Program-made: the position numbers and the translations under genes
Part shown: piece after piece, positions 9,050 to 17,552 of the stretch
Layout: every line of letters begins with the position of its first letter
How positions within the stretch are numbered: the first letter of the stretch is position 1
Notes under the pieces: model-generated
Told to the model about the DNA's origin: nothing
The model's input: the letters and a program-made list of their open reading frames with translations, nothing else
The model's database searches: none
Source: Alteriqipengyuania_B sp035481675
GTDB lineage: Bacteria; Pseudomonadota; Alphaproteobacteria; Sphingomonadales; Sphingomonadaceae
Length of the DNA: 64,000 nucleotides
Assembly: GCF_035481675.1 (NCBI RefSeq)
Contig: NZ_JAYJJW010000001.1
Coordinates: 434,001 to 498,000, forward strand
Direction: 5' to 3'

Positions 9050-9703
9050 ATGCCCAAACGCGCCCTCATCCAAGCCCGTCCGTACCTGCTCTTCAGCCTC
9101 GTGGCGGCGATCCTCTACTGGATCTACGCCGACGAGAATGTGGGCGGCCTTTACCTGACCCTGCTCAAGGGCGTGCCGCTGGCGCTGCTGGCGGTTTATG
9201 CGTTGGTTCGCCACCCTTCGACCGATGCGAAGATGCTGGCGGGAGTGATGGCGCTGGGCTCGCTCGGCGACATGGGGGTGGAAATCGACTGGTTCTGGGG
9301 CGGGGCTGCCTTTTTCCTCGGCCACGCCATCGCCATCGGCCTGTACCTGCGGCACCGGCGGCCGGCGCTTGCCAGCAGCCAGAAAGTGCTCGTTGTCGCG
9401 CTGCTGCTGGTGACGCCTGTCGTCTCGTGGCTGCTCAGCGGCAGTCTCGACGTTGGCTTCTACGGCCTGGCGCTGGGCGGCATGGCTGCCGCCGCGTGGG
9501 CGAGCTCGTTTACCCGATACCGCGTCGGCATCGGCGCGGTGCTGTTCGTGATTTCCGATCTGCTGATCTTTGCCCGCATGGGCGAGCGGATCGATCCGTG
9601 GCTGCCTAACCTGCTGATCTGGCCGACCTACTACCTCGGCCAGTTCCTCATCTGCACCGGTGTGATCCAGACGCTGCGGCGAGGGGGCGGGGAAGCCCGC
9701 TAA
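9050..9703 (+). CDS. YhhN-family integral membrane protein (lysoplasmalogenase-like)
   Basis: 217 residues from the ATG at 9050; an ATG five codons upstream (9035) is also possible. The protein is almost entirely hydrophobic, with about seven to eight predicted membrane helices. It carries the YhhN/TMEM86 landmarks SLGDMG (with acidic residue), FFLGHAIAIG, and the late motif GAVLFVISDLLIF with its conserved Asp. Animal TMEM86 proteins hydrolyse lysoplasmalogen; the bacterial substrate is uncertain, so the function is tentative. Its stop precedes the gyrA stop (convergent) by 27 bases. Confidence 0.75.
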   Translation: MPKRALIQARPYLLFSLVAAILYWIYADENVGGLYLTLLKGVPLALLAVYALVRHPSTDAKMLAGVMALGSLGDMGVEIDWFWGGAAFFLGHAIAIGLYLRHRRPALASSQKVLVVALLLVTPVVSWLLSGSLDVGFYGLALGGMAAAAWASSFTRYRVGIGAVLFVISDLLIFARMGERIDPWLPNLLIWPTYYLGQFLICTGVIQTLRRGGGEAR

Positions 9704-9730
9704 CGCCCCCTCGGGTCACAGCGATTTGCG

Positions 9731-12568
9731 TCAGTCGCTGTCGGGCTCGCCCGCGATATCGTCGTCGGAATGGGGCGTCGTGTAAGGCTGCGTGACCTTT
9801 TCCTTCTGCTCCTCGATTTCCGCCGCGACCGCTTCCTCCGCCTCGTTCTCGGGCTCGGCGGTTTCGTCGATCAGCGCTGCGCCCACGATCTGTTCGCCCT
9901 TCGAGACGTCGAAGACGCGGACGCCAGAGGAACCGCGCCCATAGACGCTGAAGCCCTTGTGGTCCTCGAATCCGCCGGGGATCAGGTGCCGGAAATCGAT
10001 CGGCAGGCGAATCAGCTTGGCCTGGTCGGTCACCAGCATCAGCTGTGACCCGTGCTTCACCGGGAAGCTCGCCACCACCGGCCCGTTGCGGCTTTCGTCG
10101 CCCGGCGTGCCGATGTTGGTGAGGCCTTGCCCGCCGCGCCCGATGGTGCGGTATTCGTAAGCCGAACTGATCTTGCCATAGCCGTTGGCGGTCAGCGTCA
10201 GGATGAACTCTTCCGCCTCGGCCATGTCGGCCACGCGTTCGGCATCGAGATCGTTTTCTGCGCCGTTGTTCTTCCACGCAGCGGCGCGCAGGTAGCGGTC
10301 GCGGATCTCGGTATCGGGCTCGCCGGAATCCAGCACCGCCATGGAGACGACCTTGGCATCGCCTTTGAGCGCCATGCCGCGCACGCCGATGCCGGTGCGG
10401 CTCTTGGTCTCGCGCGCATCGGTGGCGGCAAAGCGGATCGCCTTGCCGGCATCGCTGGCGAGGAAGATTTCCTGGTCTTCGCTCAGCAGCTCGACGCCAA
10501 TCAGCCTGTCGCCCGATCCATCGACGAAGCCCATCGCATACTTGCCCGCTGTGGGGACGTTGGTGAAAGCGTCCATCGAGTTGCGGCGGACCATGCCCTG
10601 CTCGGTTGCGAAAACGATGTTGAGCTTTTCCCACTCGCTCTCGTCTTCGGGCAGAGCGAGCACGTTGGTCACGCGTTCGTCCTCGCCCAGCGGCAACAGG
10701 TTTACCATCGGCCGGCCCTTGGTCTGCGGCCCGCCTTCGGGCAGCTTGTAGACCTTCATGCGGTAGACACGGCCGGTGTTGGTGAAAAACAGCACCGGAT
10801 TGTGCGTGCTGGTGACGAAGAGCTCGACAACTGCATCCTCGTCCTTCGTCGCCATGCCGGCGCGGCCCTTGCCGCCGCGGGCCTGGGCGCGGAACGTGGA
10901 GAGCGCGGTGCGCTTGATATAGCCGCCGTGCGTGACGGTCACGACCATCTCCTCGCGCTCGATCAGGTCCTCGTCGTCCAGCCCGTCCCATGCAGGCGCG
11001 ATTTCGGAAATGCGCGGCGTGGCGTACTGGTCGCGGATCTCGCGCAGTTCGTCCTCCATCACGCCGTAGAGCTTCTGCCGGTCGGCGAGGATGCCGAGGT
11101 AGTATTCGATCTGGTGCGCAAGTTCCTTCAGCTCGTCGCCGATCTCGTCGCGGCCGAGTGCGGTTAGGCGATGCAGGCGCAGGTCAAGGATCGCCTTAAC
11201 CTGCCGCTCCGACAGCTTGTAGACGCCGGTGGAATCGAAATCGCTCGCCTCGATCGCTTCGACCAGCTGGAGGTATTGCGCGATCTCGCCGATCGGCCAT
11301 TCGCGCGCCAGCAGCTTGGCGCGGGCATCCGCCGGATTGGAAGCTCCGCGAATGATCGCGACCACCTCGTCGAGGTTGGACACGGCGACCACGAGGCCGA
11401 GCAGGATATGCGCCCGGTCACGCGCCTTGTTCAGTTCGAATTTGGTGCGCCGGGTGATGACCTGCTCGCGGAAGGCGATGAAGGCTTGGATGATGTCGCG
11501 CAGGTCCAGCACTTCGGGCCGCCCGCCGCGAATGGCGAGCATGTTGGCAGGGAAGCTGGATTGTGCTGGCGTGTGGCGCCAGATCTGGTTGAGCACGACT
11601 TCCGGCGTGGCATCGCGCTTCAGGTCCACGACCACGCGCACGCCTTCGCGGCTGGATTCGTCGCGGATGTCGGAAACGCCCTCGATCCGCTTTTCCTTGG
11701 CCGCTTCGGCGATCTTCTCGACCAGGTTGGACTTGCCCACCTGGAACGGCATGGAGGTCAGCACGATGCTCTGGCGGTCGCCGCGCTTGGTCTCGATCTC
11801 GTGCCGGCAGCGCATCAGGATGCTGCCGCGCCCGGTGGTATAGGCGGCCTTCGCGCCCGACTGGCCGAGGATCAGCGGCGCAGTGGGGAAGTCGGGTCCC
11901 GGAATGATCCGGAACAGGTCTTCCGCCGTCATGCCCGGATCTTCGATGAAGGCGAGGCAGCCGTCGATCACTTCGCCGAGGTTGTGCGGCGGGATGTTCG
12001 TCGCCATCCCGACCGCAATGCCGCCCGCGCCGTTGACCAGCAGGTTGGGGAAGCGGGCCGGAAGCACGGTCGGTTCCTCGCGCGAACCGTCGTAGTTCTC
12101 CGCGAAATCGACCGTATCCTTGTCGAGATCGTCGAGCAGCGAATTGGCGACCTTGGCGAGCCGCGCTTCGGTGTAGCGCATCGATGCCGGCGGATCGGGG
12201 TCCATGCTGCCGAAATTGCCCTGGCCATCGACCAGCGGCACCCGAAGCGACCAGTCCTGCGTCATGCGGGCCAGCGCGTCATAGATCGCGCTGTCACCGT
12301 GCGGGTGGTAGTTACCCATCACGTCGCCGACGATCTTGGCGCTCTTGCGATAGGGGCGCCCGGCGACGAACCCTCCTTCCTGGCTGGCGAAGAGGATGCG
12401 CCGGTGAACCGGCTTCAGCCCGTCCCGCACGTCGGGCAGCGCGCGGCTGACGATCACACTCATCGCGTAATCGAGGTAGCTCGTCTTCATTTCCTCGACG
12501 ATGTCGATCCGGCCGAAATCGCCTTCGGGGCTGGCGGGCAGTTGGGGTGTTTCCGTGGTGTCGCTCAC
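9731..12568 (-). CDS. gyrA: DNA gyrase subunit A
   Basis: 945 residues, somewhat longer than the E. coli protein. The breakage-reunion domain is intact: catalytic Tyr132 lies in MRYTEARL and the quinolone-determining region reads HPHGDSAIYD. A GyrA-box version, QARGGKG, sits in the C-terminal pinwheel domain, supporting gyrase rather than topoisomerase IV. The C-terminal tail is acidic. With GyrB it introduces negative supercoils into DNA. It is divergent from the exported repeat protein at 12870, with 300 bases between the starts. Confidence 0.97.
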   Translation of the reverse strand: MSDTTETPQLPASPEGDFGRIDIVEEMKTSYLDYAMSVIVSRALPDVRDGLKPVHRRILFASQEGGFVAGRPYRKSAKIVGDVMGNYHPHGDSAIYDALARMTQDWSLRVPLVDGQGNFGSMDPDPPASMRYTEARLAKVANSLLDDLDKDTVDFAENYDGSREEPTVLPARFPNLLVNGAGGIAVGMATNIPPHNLGEVIDGCLAFIEDPGMTAEDLFRIIPGPDFPTAPLILGQSGAKAAYTTGRGSILMRCRHEIETKRGDRQSIVLTSMPFQVGKSNLVEKIAEAAKEKRIEGVSDIRDESSREGVRVVVDLKRDATPEVVLNQIWRHTPAQSSFPANMLAIRGGRPEVLDLRDIIQAFIAFREQVITRRTKFELNKARDRAHILLGLVVAVSNLDEVVAIIRGASNPADARAKLLAREWPIGEIAQYLQLVEAIEASDFDSTGVYKLSERQVKAILDLRLHRLTALGRDEIGDELKELAHQIEYYLGILADRQKLYGVMEDELREIRDQYATPRISEIAPAWDGLDDEDLIEREEMVVTVTHGGYIKRTALSTFRAQARGGKGRAGMATKDEDAVVELFVTSTHNPVLFFTNTGRVYRMKVYKLPEGGPQTKGRPMVNLLPLGEDERVTNVLALPEDESEWEKLNIVFATEQGMVRRNSMDAFTNVPTAGKYAMGFVDGSGDRLIGVELLSEDQEIFLASDAGKAIRFAATDARETKSRTGIGVRGMALKGDAKVVSMAVLDSGEPDTEIRDRYLRAAAWKNNGAENDLDAERVADMAEAEEFILTLTANGYGKISSAYEYRTIGRGGQGLTNIGTPGDESRNGPVVASFPVKHGSQLMLVTDQAKLIRLPIDFRHLIPGGFEDHKGFSVYGRGSSGVRVFDVSKGEQIVGAALIDETAEPENEAEEAVAAEIEEQKEKVTQPYTTPHSDDDIAGEPDSD

Positions 12569-12869
12569 GCGCGCTCACATCCTTGATTTTTGCTGTGGCA
12601 GGGGTTGTAGGGGAGGGGGGTGCGCCATGCCAGCTAAGGGGCGCGGCGAATGGCCAATATCGGCGTGTTTTCCACACCTGCAAGCCCGATTTGCGGCGCG
12701 AATGCAGGATTTGTTGCAGTGCACCATTCAAACCCCGTTCAGCGGAACTTTGCTAGACCTGCAAACGTTGATCGAACGAACGATTCAGGCCACTACAGCG
12801 CCTGCAAAGGCAAAGATGCCCGGCACGGATGCGCCGTCATTTGCGTCCGAGGATTTTGAGGAGAAAAAC
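12569..12869. promoter_or_regulatory. Divergent intergenic region between gyrA and the exported repeat protein
   Basis: About 300 bases between two divergent start codons. It must hold the gyrA promoter (minus) and that of the plus-strand gene. The only clear element is a strong ribosome-binding site, GAGGAG, about 6 bases before the tandem ATG ATG at 12870/12873. Several CTGCAA/TTGCAG words recur (around 12680-12815), but they do not form a convincing palindrome and I cannot place promoters confidently. No small gene or structured RNA was seen. Confidence 0.4.
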
Positions 12870-14168
12870 ATGATGACCCGCTTGTTCAAACGCCGTTCGC
12901 GCATGGTTTCGCATGGTGCATTGGGCCTCGCCCTTGCCATGGGCGGCGCTGGCATCGCCGTGTCCGCCCCGGCCTCCGCTGCCATGGTGCAGGAACAGAT
13001 GTCGAATGATTTCCAAAAGGAAATCGTGGCCGTGCAGGAAGCTTACAAGGCCGCGCAGGAAAACCCCGGCTATGCGAATGCCGACGAAGCAGGCAAGGCG
13101 CAGATGCTGCGTACCGCCACCTCCGCGCTGCAGACCGCCAAGGGCAAGGTCAAGAACGCGCAGGACCGCCTGTATTACGGCCAGTTCGCTTATAACATCG
13201 GCAAGGACAGCGGCAACGCCGCGCTTGAAAACGAAGGCCTGACCTCGATGCTCGAAAGCGGCCAGCTGGAACAGTCGACCGCAGCGGAAATCGCTGGCGT
13301 GCTGGGCCAGAACGCGATGGACGCGGATGACTACGCTACTGCGCGCAGGTACTTCCAGCAATCGGTGGAGCTCGGCTCGACCGAAGAAAGCATTCCGGTG
13401 ATGATTGCCGAAACCTATTTCTCGGCCGGCGATAGCGCAGGTGGCTTCAGCGCGCTCGACGCGCAGATCGCAGCCGCCCGTGCAGCGGGCACGCTGCCTG
13501 CCGACTTGCTCTACAAGCGCGGTATGACCGTCGCCTACGAGGAAGAGAATGCTGCCAAGGCTCTTGCCTACTCCAGCGCGCTCGCCCGCGATTACCCGAA
13601 CGACACGAACTACGGCGATGCGATCGTCATCGTGCGCGAATTCGCGGACCTCGATACCGACGGCATGCTCGACATCCTGCGCTTGATGTATCGCACCAAC
13701 ACCTACAAGCAGAGCTTCGACCTTGCCGAGCATATCGAAGCAGCCAATCCGATGCGCCGTCCGGGCGAAGTCGTGGCGATCATCGATCGCGGCTATGAAA
13801 AGGGCATTATCGAGCGCAGTGACCAGGCCTTCGCGACTTGGCGCAGCGAAGCGGCCGCGCGTGTCGATGAAGACCGCGGTACGCTCGCCGAAGCGGCGGC
13901 CGACGTTCGTGCAGGCGGCAACGCTGGCCTCGCGATCGGTACCGGTGATGGCTACCTGGGTTACGGCATGGCAGCGGAAGCGGAAGAAATGTACCGCGCC
14001 GCACTTACGAAACCGGGCGTGAATACCGAAGTGGCGATGATCCGTCTCGGCATCGCGCTGGTGGACCAGGGCAAGTATGCCGAAGCGTCCGAAGTGTTCG
14101 CCAAGGTCGAAGGCGCCCGCAAGGCTGTTGCCGACGTCTGGGCGGCCTACGCAGCCAACGCTTCGTAA
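12870..14168 (+). CDS. Exported tetratricopeptide-like repeat protein
   Basis: 432 residues from the first of two adjacent ATGs, preceded by GAGGAG. The N-terminus is basic and hydrophobic and ends in APASAAMVQ, a convincing Sec signal peptide (cut near residue 38). The mature part is Ala/Glu-rich and helical. It has TPR-like pairs such as DDYATARRYFQQSVELGS, MAAEAEEMYRAALTKPG and QGKYAEASEVFAKVEGA. The role is unknown; a periplasmic or outer-membrane-associated scaffold is plausible. Monocistronic expression is suggested by its own leader region and an excellent terminator 23 bases after the stop. Confidence 0.75.
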   Translation: MMTRLFKRRSRMVSHGALGLALAMGGAGIAVSAPASAAMVQEQMSNDFQKEIVAVQEAYKAAQENPGYANADEAGKAQMLRTATSALQTAKGKVKNAQDRLYYGQFAYNIGKDSGNAALENEGLTSMLESGQLEQSTAAEIAGVLGQNAMDADDYATARRYFQQSVELGSTEESIPVMIAETYFSAGDSAGGFSALDAQIAAARAAGTLPADLLYKRGMTVAYEEENAAKALAYSSALARDYPNDTNYGDAIVIVREFADLDTDGMLDILRLMYRTNTYKQSFDLAEHIEAANPMRRPGEVVAIIDRGYEKGIIERSDQAFATWRSEAAARVDEDRGTLAEAAADVRAGGNAGLAIGTGDGYLGYGMAAEAEEMYRAALTKPGVNTEVAMIRLGIALVDQGKYAEASEVFAKVEGARKAVADVWAAYAANAS

Positions 14169-14190
14169 CGACCACAACCATCGAAACGCA

Positions 14191-14231
14191 AACGGCGCGG
14201 CATCCCCAGGGACGCCGCGCCGTTTTCTTTT
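14191..14231 (+). terminator. Rho-independent terminator after the exported repeat protein
   Basis: A perfect 11-bp GC-rich stem (AACGGCGCGGC pairing with GCCGCGCCGTT) is extended inward by ATCCC/GGGAC pairing with one mismatch. A T-rich run, TTTTCTTTT, follows on the plus strand. It lies between the plus-strand gene ending at 14168 and the convergent minus-strand gene ending at 14244, so it may also help stop minus-strand transcription. Confidence 0.92.
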
Positions 14232-14243
14232 GCTTGCGAGCTT

Positions 14244-14963
14244 TTAGCGCAGGCGCTTGATCAGGACCTGATTGCTGTCGTCCCGGTCGACCACGAAATT
14301 GTCGAGGCTGCCGAAGAGTTCGGACAGGCTCTTGTAGCCGTAGTTGCGCACGTCGAAGCTGGAGCGATTGCCGGCGATCTGGCCCACCGCCTGCAGCTTC
14401 GCGAAGCCGTTCTGGTCCTTCTTCGCTTCCTTGTAGGCGGCCCCGATCAACTCCATCAGGTCGTCGTCGTCGGTCGGCTTGTTGCGCGGGGTCTTGCCGT
14501 TCGGCTTGTCGTCCGCATTGTTGGCGATCAGCTGGTTGATATCGATGAAGCGCGTGCAGACCGATTTGAAAGCGTCCGGCGTCTTCTTCTCGCCGAAGCC
14601 ATAGACGACGATGCCGTCCTGCCGCAGCCGAGTGACGAGCGGGGTGAAATCGCTGTCGCTCGTCATCAGGCCGAAGCCGTCGACCTTCCCCTGATAAAGC
14701 AGGTCGATGGCGTCGATCGTCATCGCCATGTCGGTGGCGTTCTTGCCCTTAGATACGTCGAATTGCTGCTGCGGGCGGATGCCGAATTTGTTGGTGATCT
14801 TGTCCCAGCGGGATAGGTTGTCCTTGGCGAAATTCCCATAGGCGCGGCGGATGTTGACCTGCCCCAGCTCGGCCATGACCGTGAGGACCGGGTCGATGCC
14901 CTGCGGCGTGGTGTTGTCCGCGTCAATCAACAGCGCGATATTCTTGAGGGTCTGTTCGGCCAT
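14244..14963 (-). CDS. NYN-domain (LabA/PIN-like) protein with C-terminal OST-HTH/LOTUS-like domain
   Basis: 239 residues. The N-terminal NYN domain (about 5-150) shows the acidic residues of the PIN-like nuclease fold: LIDADN (Asp14, Asp16), a DMAMTIDAIDLL block and TSDSDFTPLV. A charged linker (about 155-170) leads to a C-terminal winged-helix OST-HTH/LOTUS-like region (about 172-238), with the pattern FDVRNYGYKSLSELFGSLDNFVV. The combination suggests an RNA-directed nuclease or RNA-binding protein, but no specific target is known. Its start codon overlaps the stop of the carbonic anhydrase gene (TGATG), indicating translational coupling. Confidence 0.85.
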   Translation of the reverse strand: MAEQTLKNIALLIDADNTTPQGIDPVLTVMAELGQVNIRRAYGNFAKDNLSRWDKITNKFGIRPQQQFDVSKGKNATDMAMTIDAIDLLYQGKVDGFGLMTSDSDFTPLVTRLRQDGIVVYGFGEKKTPDAFKSVCTRFIDINQLIANNADDKPNGKTPRNKPTDDDDLMELIGAAYKEAKKDQNGFAKLQAVGQIAGNRSSFDVRNYGYKSLSELFGSLDNFVVDRDDSNQVLIKRLR

Positions 14964-15613
14964 CAGTCGGCCGCCGGCCGGAATTCGCCGCTGTCTTCGT
15001 CGAGCAGGTAGAGGATGCCGTCGGTGATGGCGAAATAGGCGCCGCGTACGGCCAGTTCGCCTGCGGCCTCTTTCTCCTTCACGTAGGGGAAGCTGCGCAG
15101 GTTCGCGATGCTGACCTTGACTGCGGCGAGCTCCATCGCCCGCTCGGCGTCGCGCCCGGTGGTGCCCATTTCCTCCGCGATCGGATCGCGCGCGTCATCG
15201 AGCATGTGGACCCAGTTGGCGACGAACCCGCCTTCGCCCAGCGCGTTGCCGTGAAGGTCGCGGGTCAGCGCCGCCTGGCAGCCGCCGCACATGCCGTGTC
15301 CCATCACCACGACCTGCTCCACTTTGAGGAACTGCACCGCGAATTCGAGCGCGGCGGACACACCGTGCTGGCCGGGGCTGGTTTCGTACGGCGGGGCGAG
15401 GGCGGCCACGTTGCGGACCACGAAAAGCTCGCCCGGCGATACGTCGAAGATCTGCGCCGGATCGACGCGGCTGTCAGAGCACGAAATCACCATCGTGCGC
15501 GGCGACTGGCCTTCTTTCAAAGAGGCCCACCGCTCATGCTCTGCGGCATAGCCCGTTTCGTGGAAGCGCCGGTACCCGGCGACAAGCTCGTCCATCGCGT
15601 TTGTCGTGTTCAT
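14963..15613 (-). CDS. Beta-class carbonic anhydrase
   Basis: 216 residues from the ATG at 15613. Zinc ligands are Cys45 (in SCSDSR, with the Asp47-Arg49 dyad), His106 and Cys109 (in GHGMCGGC). This is the classic beta-carbonic anhydrase arrangement, interconverting CO2 and bicarbonate in the cytoplasm. An in-frame Met 12 codons upstream would run into the lipA upstream region and is disfavoured. The gene is followed by the NYN gene with a one-base overlap, and it is divergent from lipA with 59 bases between the starts. Confidence 0.92.
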   Translation of the reverse strand: MNTTNAMDELVAGYRRFHETGYAAEHERWASLKEGQSPRTMVISCSDSRVDPAQIFDVSPGELFVVRNVAALAPPYETSPGQHGVSAALEFAVQFLKVEQVVVMGHGMCGGCQAALTRDLHGNALGEGGFVANWVHMLDDARDPIAEEMGTTGRDAERAMELAAVKVSIANLRSFPYVKEKEAAGELAVRGAYFAITDGILYLLDEDSGEFRPAAD

Positions 15614-15672
15614 GGCTGCTGCCTTGCCCCGCGCCATTGCCACTTGCAAGTGGGCAAACTACATGGACCCCC

Positions 15673-16623
15673 ATGAACGACCTGGCCTCCGCCCCCCAGC
15701 CCGAAAAGCGCCCAGAAGAGCGTCCCGTGCGGCAGCGCAAGCCCGACTGGATTCGCGTGAAGGCTCCGGTCAGCAAGGGCTATCACGAGACGCGCAAGCT
15801 GATGCGCGACCTCAGCCTGAATACCGTGTGCGAAGAGGCGGCGTGCCCCAACATCGGCGAATGCTGGACCAAGAAGCACGCCACGGTGATGATATTGGGC
15901 GACGTCTGCACCCGCGCCTGCGCTTTCTGCAACGTCAAGACCGGCATGCCGCGCATCGTCGACCCGATGGAACCGGAGAATACCGCGATCGCGGCGGCGC
16001 AGATGGGGCTCAACCACATCGTCATCACCAGCGTGGACCGCGACGACCTGCCCGATGGCGGCGCGGGCCAGTTCGTGAAGGTGATCAAGGCGCTGCGGCG
16101 CGAGACGCCGGACACCACTATCGAGATCCTGACGCCCGACTTTCGTGGCAAGATGCGCGCGGCGGTGGAAGCGATCTGCGAAGCGGGGCCGGATGTATAC
16201 AACCACAACCTGGAGACCGTGCCGCGGCTTTATCCCACCATCCGCCCGGGCGCGCGCTACTATGCTTCGCTCCGGCTGCTGGAAGAGGTGAAGAGCCACG
16301 ACCCGATGATCTTCACCAAGTCCGGCATCATGCTGGGCCTGGGCGAGCAGCGGCTGGAAGTGCACCAGGTGATGGACGACATGCGCAGCGCAGATATCGA
16401 TTTCATCACCATGGGCCAGTACCTCCAGCCCACGCCGCGCCACGCGAAGGTCGAGGATTTCGTCACGCCCAAGCAGTTCGACGCCTACGGTGCGATCGCG
16501 CGGGCCAAGGGTTTCCTGCAGGTCGCCTCCAGCCCGCTCACCCGCTCGAGCTACCACGCAGGCGACGACTTTGCGAAAATGAAGCAGGCGCGCGAGGACA
16601 AGCTGGCTCGCGCTAACCGCTGA
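15673..16623 (+). CDS. lipA: Lipoyl synthase
   Basis: 316 residues from the ATG at 15673. The auxiliary [4Fe-4S] cluster ligands Cys53, Cys58 and Cys64 lie in CEEAACPNIGEC. The radical-SAM cluster ligands Cys79, Cys83 and Cys86 lie in CTRACAFC. LipA inserts two sulfurs into protein-bound octanoyl groups and so activates lipoyl domains, including that of PdhB in this window. The stop overlaps the start of the RatA/COQ10-like gene (TGATG), implying translational coupling. Confidence 0.97.
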   Translation: MNDLASAPQPEKRPEERPVRQRKPDWIRVKAPVSKGYHETRKLMRDLSLNTVCEEAACPNIGECWTKKHATVMILGDVCTRACAFCNVKTGMPRIVDPMEPENTAIAAAQMGLNHIVITSVDRDDLPDGGAGQFVKVIKALRRETPDTTIEILTPDFRGKMRAAVEAICEAGPDVYNHNLETVPRLYPTIRPGARYYASLRLLEEVKSHDPMIFTKSGIMLGLGEQRLEVHQVMDDMRSADIDFITMGQYLQPTPRHAKVEDFVTPKQFDAYGAIARAKGFLQVASSPLTRSSYHAGDDFAKMKQAREDKLARANR

Positions 16624-17084
16624 TGCCCGGCATTCGCGAGACCCGCAGGCTGCCTTACAGCGCGCAACAGATGTTCGACCTCGTGGCGGACGTGAAGCGC
16701 TATCCCGAATTCCTGCCGTGGGTGATCGCCACCCGCGTGCGCTCCGACAGCGAGACCGAAATGGTCGCCGACATGGTCGTGGGCTTCAAGGCGATCCGCG
16801 AGAAATTCACCAGCCGGGTGGAGAAGGACCGGCCGGAATGGCTGCGCGTCCACTATATCGACGGGCCTTTGCGCGATCTCGACAACCGTTGGGGTTTCCG
16901 CGACATCGGGCCGGGCGAGTGCGAAATCGACTTCTGCGTGGACTTCGCCTTCCGCAACCCGGTGTTCGAACGGCTGGCGGGCCAGTATTTCGACCGGGCC
17001 TTCCGCAAGCTGGTAGGCGCGTTCGAAACGCGCGCGGACCAGCTTTACGGCAGCAGCAGCTCCAGCGCACAAAGCGTCGCCTGA
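16623..17084 (+). CDS. RatA/COQ10-like SRPBCC-fold protein (probable ubiquinone-binding)
   Basis: 153 residues of a START-like (SRPBCC) domain. The pattern TRRLPYSAQQMFDLVADVKRY, then PEFLPWV, and later FRNPVFERLAGQYFDRAF is characteristic of the COQ10/RatA family. Mitochondrial COQ10 proteins bind ubiquinone; in E. coli the homologue RatA was described as a ribosome-association toxin. Here the position directly after lipA favours a respiratory-cofactor role. The start overlaps the lipA stop. The Ser/Gln-rich C-terminal tail overlaps the convergent pncC gene by 40 bases. Confidence 0.85.
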   Translation: MPGIRETRRLPYSAQQMFDLVADVKRYPEFLPWVIATRVRSDSETEMVADMVVGFKAIREKFTSRVEKDRPEWLRVHYIDGPLRDLDNRWGFRDIGPGECEIDFCVDFAFRNPVFERLAGQYFDRAFRKLVGAFETRADQLYGSSSSSAQSVA

Positions 17085-17548
17085 CGTCGCACTTCGCTGC
17101 GGCTCGTGTCGCCGAACTGCTTGCGCTCGGCCATCGGGTCGCCTTCGGCATCCCGCTCCGCCTTGGCGAAGACGACGGTGCCGACCGGTTTTTCTTCCGT
17201 CCCGCCGCCCGGTCCCGCAATCCCGCTGATCGCCACGGCGACGTCGGCCTCGCTCGCCGCGAGGGCGCCCTTGGCCATCGCCCAGACGCAAGCGATGCTG
17301 ACCGCGCCGAATGCCTCGATAATGTCGGTGCTGACATCGAGCTCGGCCATCTTGGCCTCGTTCGAATAGGTCACGAAGGAGCGGTCGAGCACGGCGGAGG
17401 AGCCAGCGATTTCCGTCAGCGCCGCAGCGACGAGGCCGCCGGTGCAGCTTTCGGCCAGCGCGACCGTGCGGCCGGCAGCCGCATTCTCCTCCACGACGCG
17501 CCGGGCCAGCGCGACGATGTCTTCGGGCAGCAAGGAATCGTCAGCCAT
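17045..17548 (-). CDS. pncC: Nicotinamide-nucleotide amidase (CinA C-terminal domain protein)
   Basis: 167 residues corresponding only to the CinA C-terminal domain: AESCTGGLVAAALTEIAGSSAVL, then VAVAISGIAGPGGGTEEKPVGTV, all conserved landmarks of PncC. The enzyme deamidates nicotinamide mononucleotide to nicotinate mononucleotide in NAD recycling. There is no N-terminal COG1058 domain, which is the normal short form. The last 40 bases overlap the convergent SRPBCC gene in another frame. A signal-peptide gene lies 4 bases upstream. Confidence 0.9.
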   Translation of the reverse strand: MADDSLLPEDIVALARRVVEENAAAGRTVALAESCTGGLVAAALTEIAGSSAVLDRSFVTYSNEAKMAELDVSTDIIEAFGAVSIACVWAMAKGALAASEADVAVAISGIAGPGGGTEEKPVGTVVFAKAERDAEGDPMAERKQFGDTSRSEVRRQATLCALELLLP

Positions 17549-17552
17549 CGGA

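Noticed and set aside
9704..9730. Terminator between the YhhN gene and gyrA
   Set aside because: CAGCGA/TCGCTG arms pair weakly, overlap the gyrA end and lack a T run.
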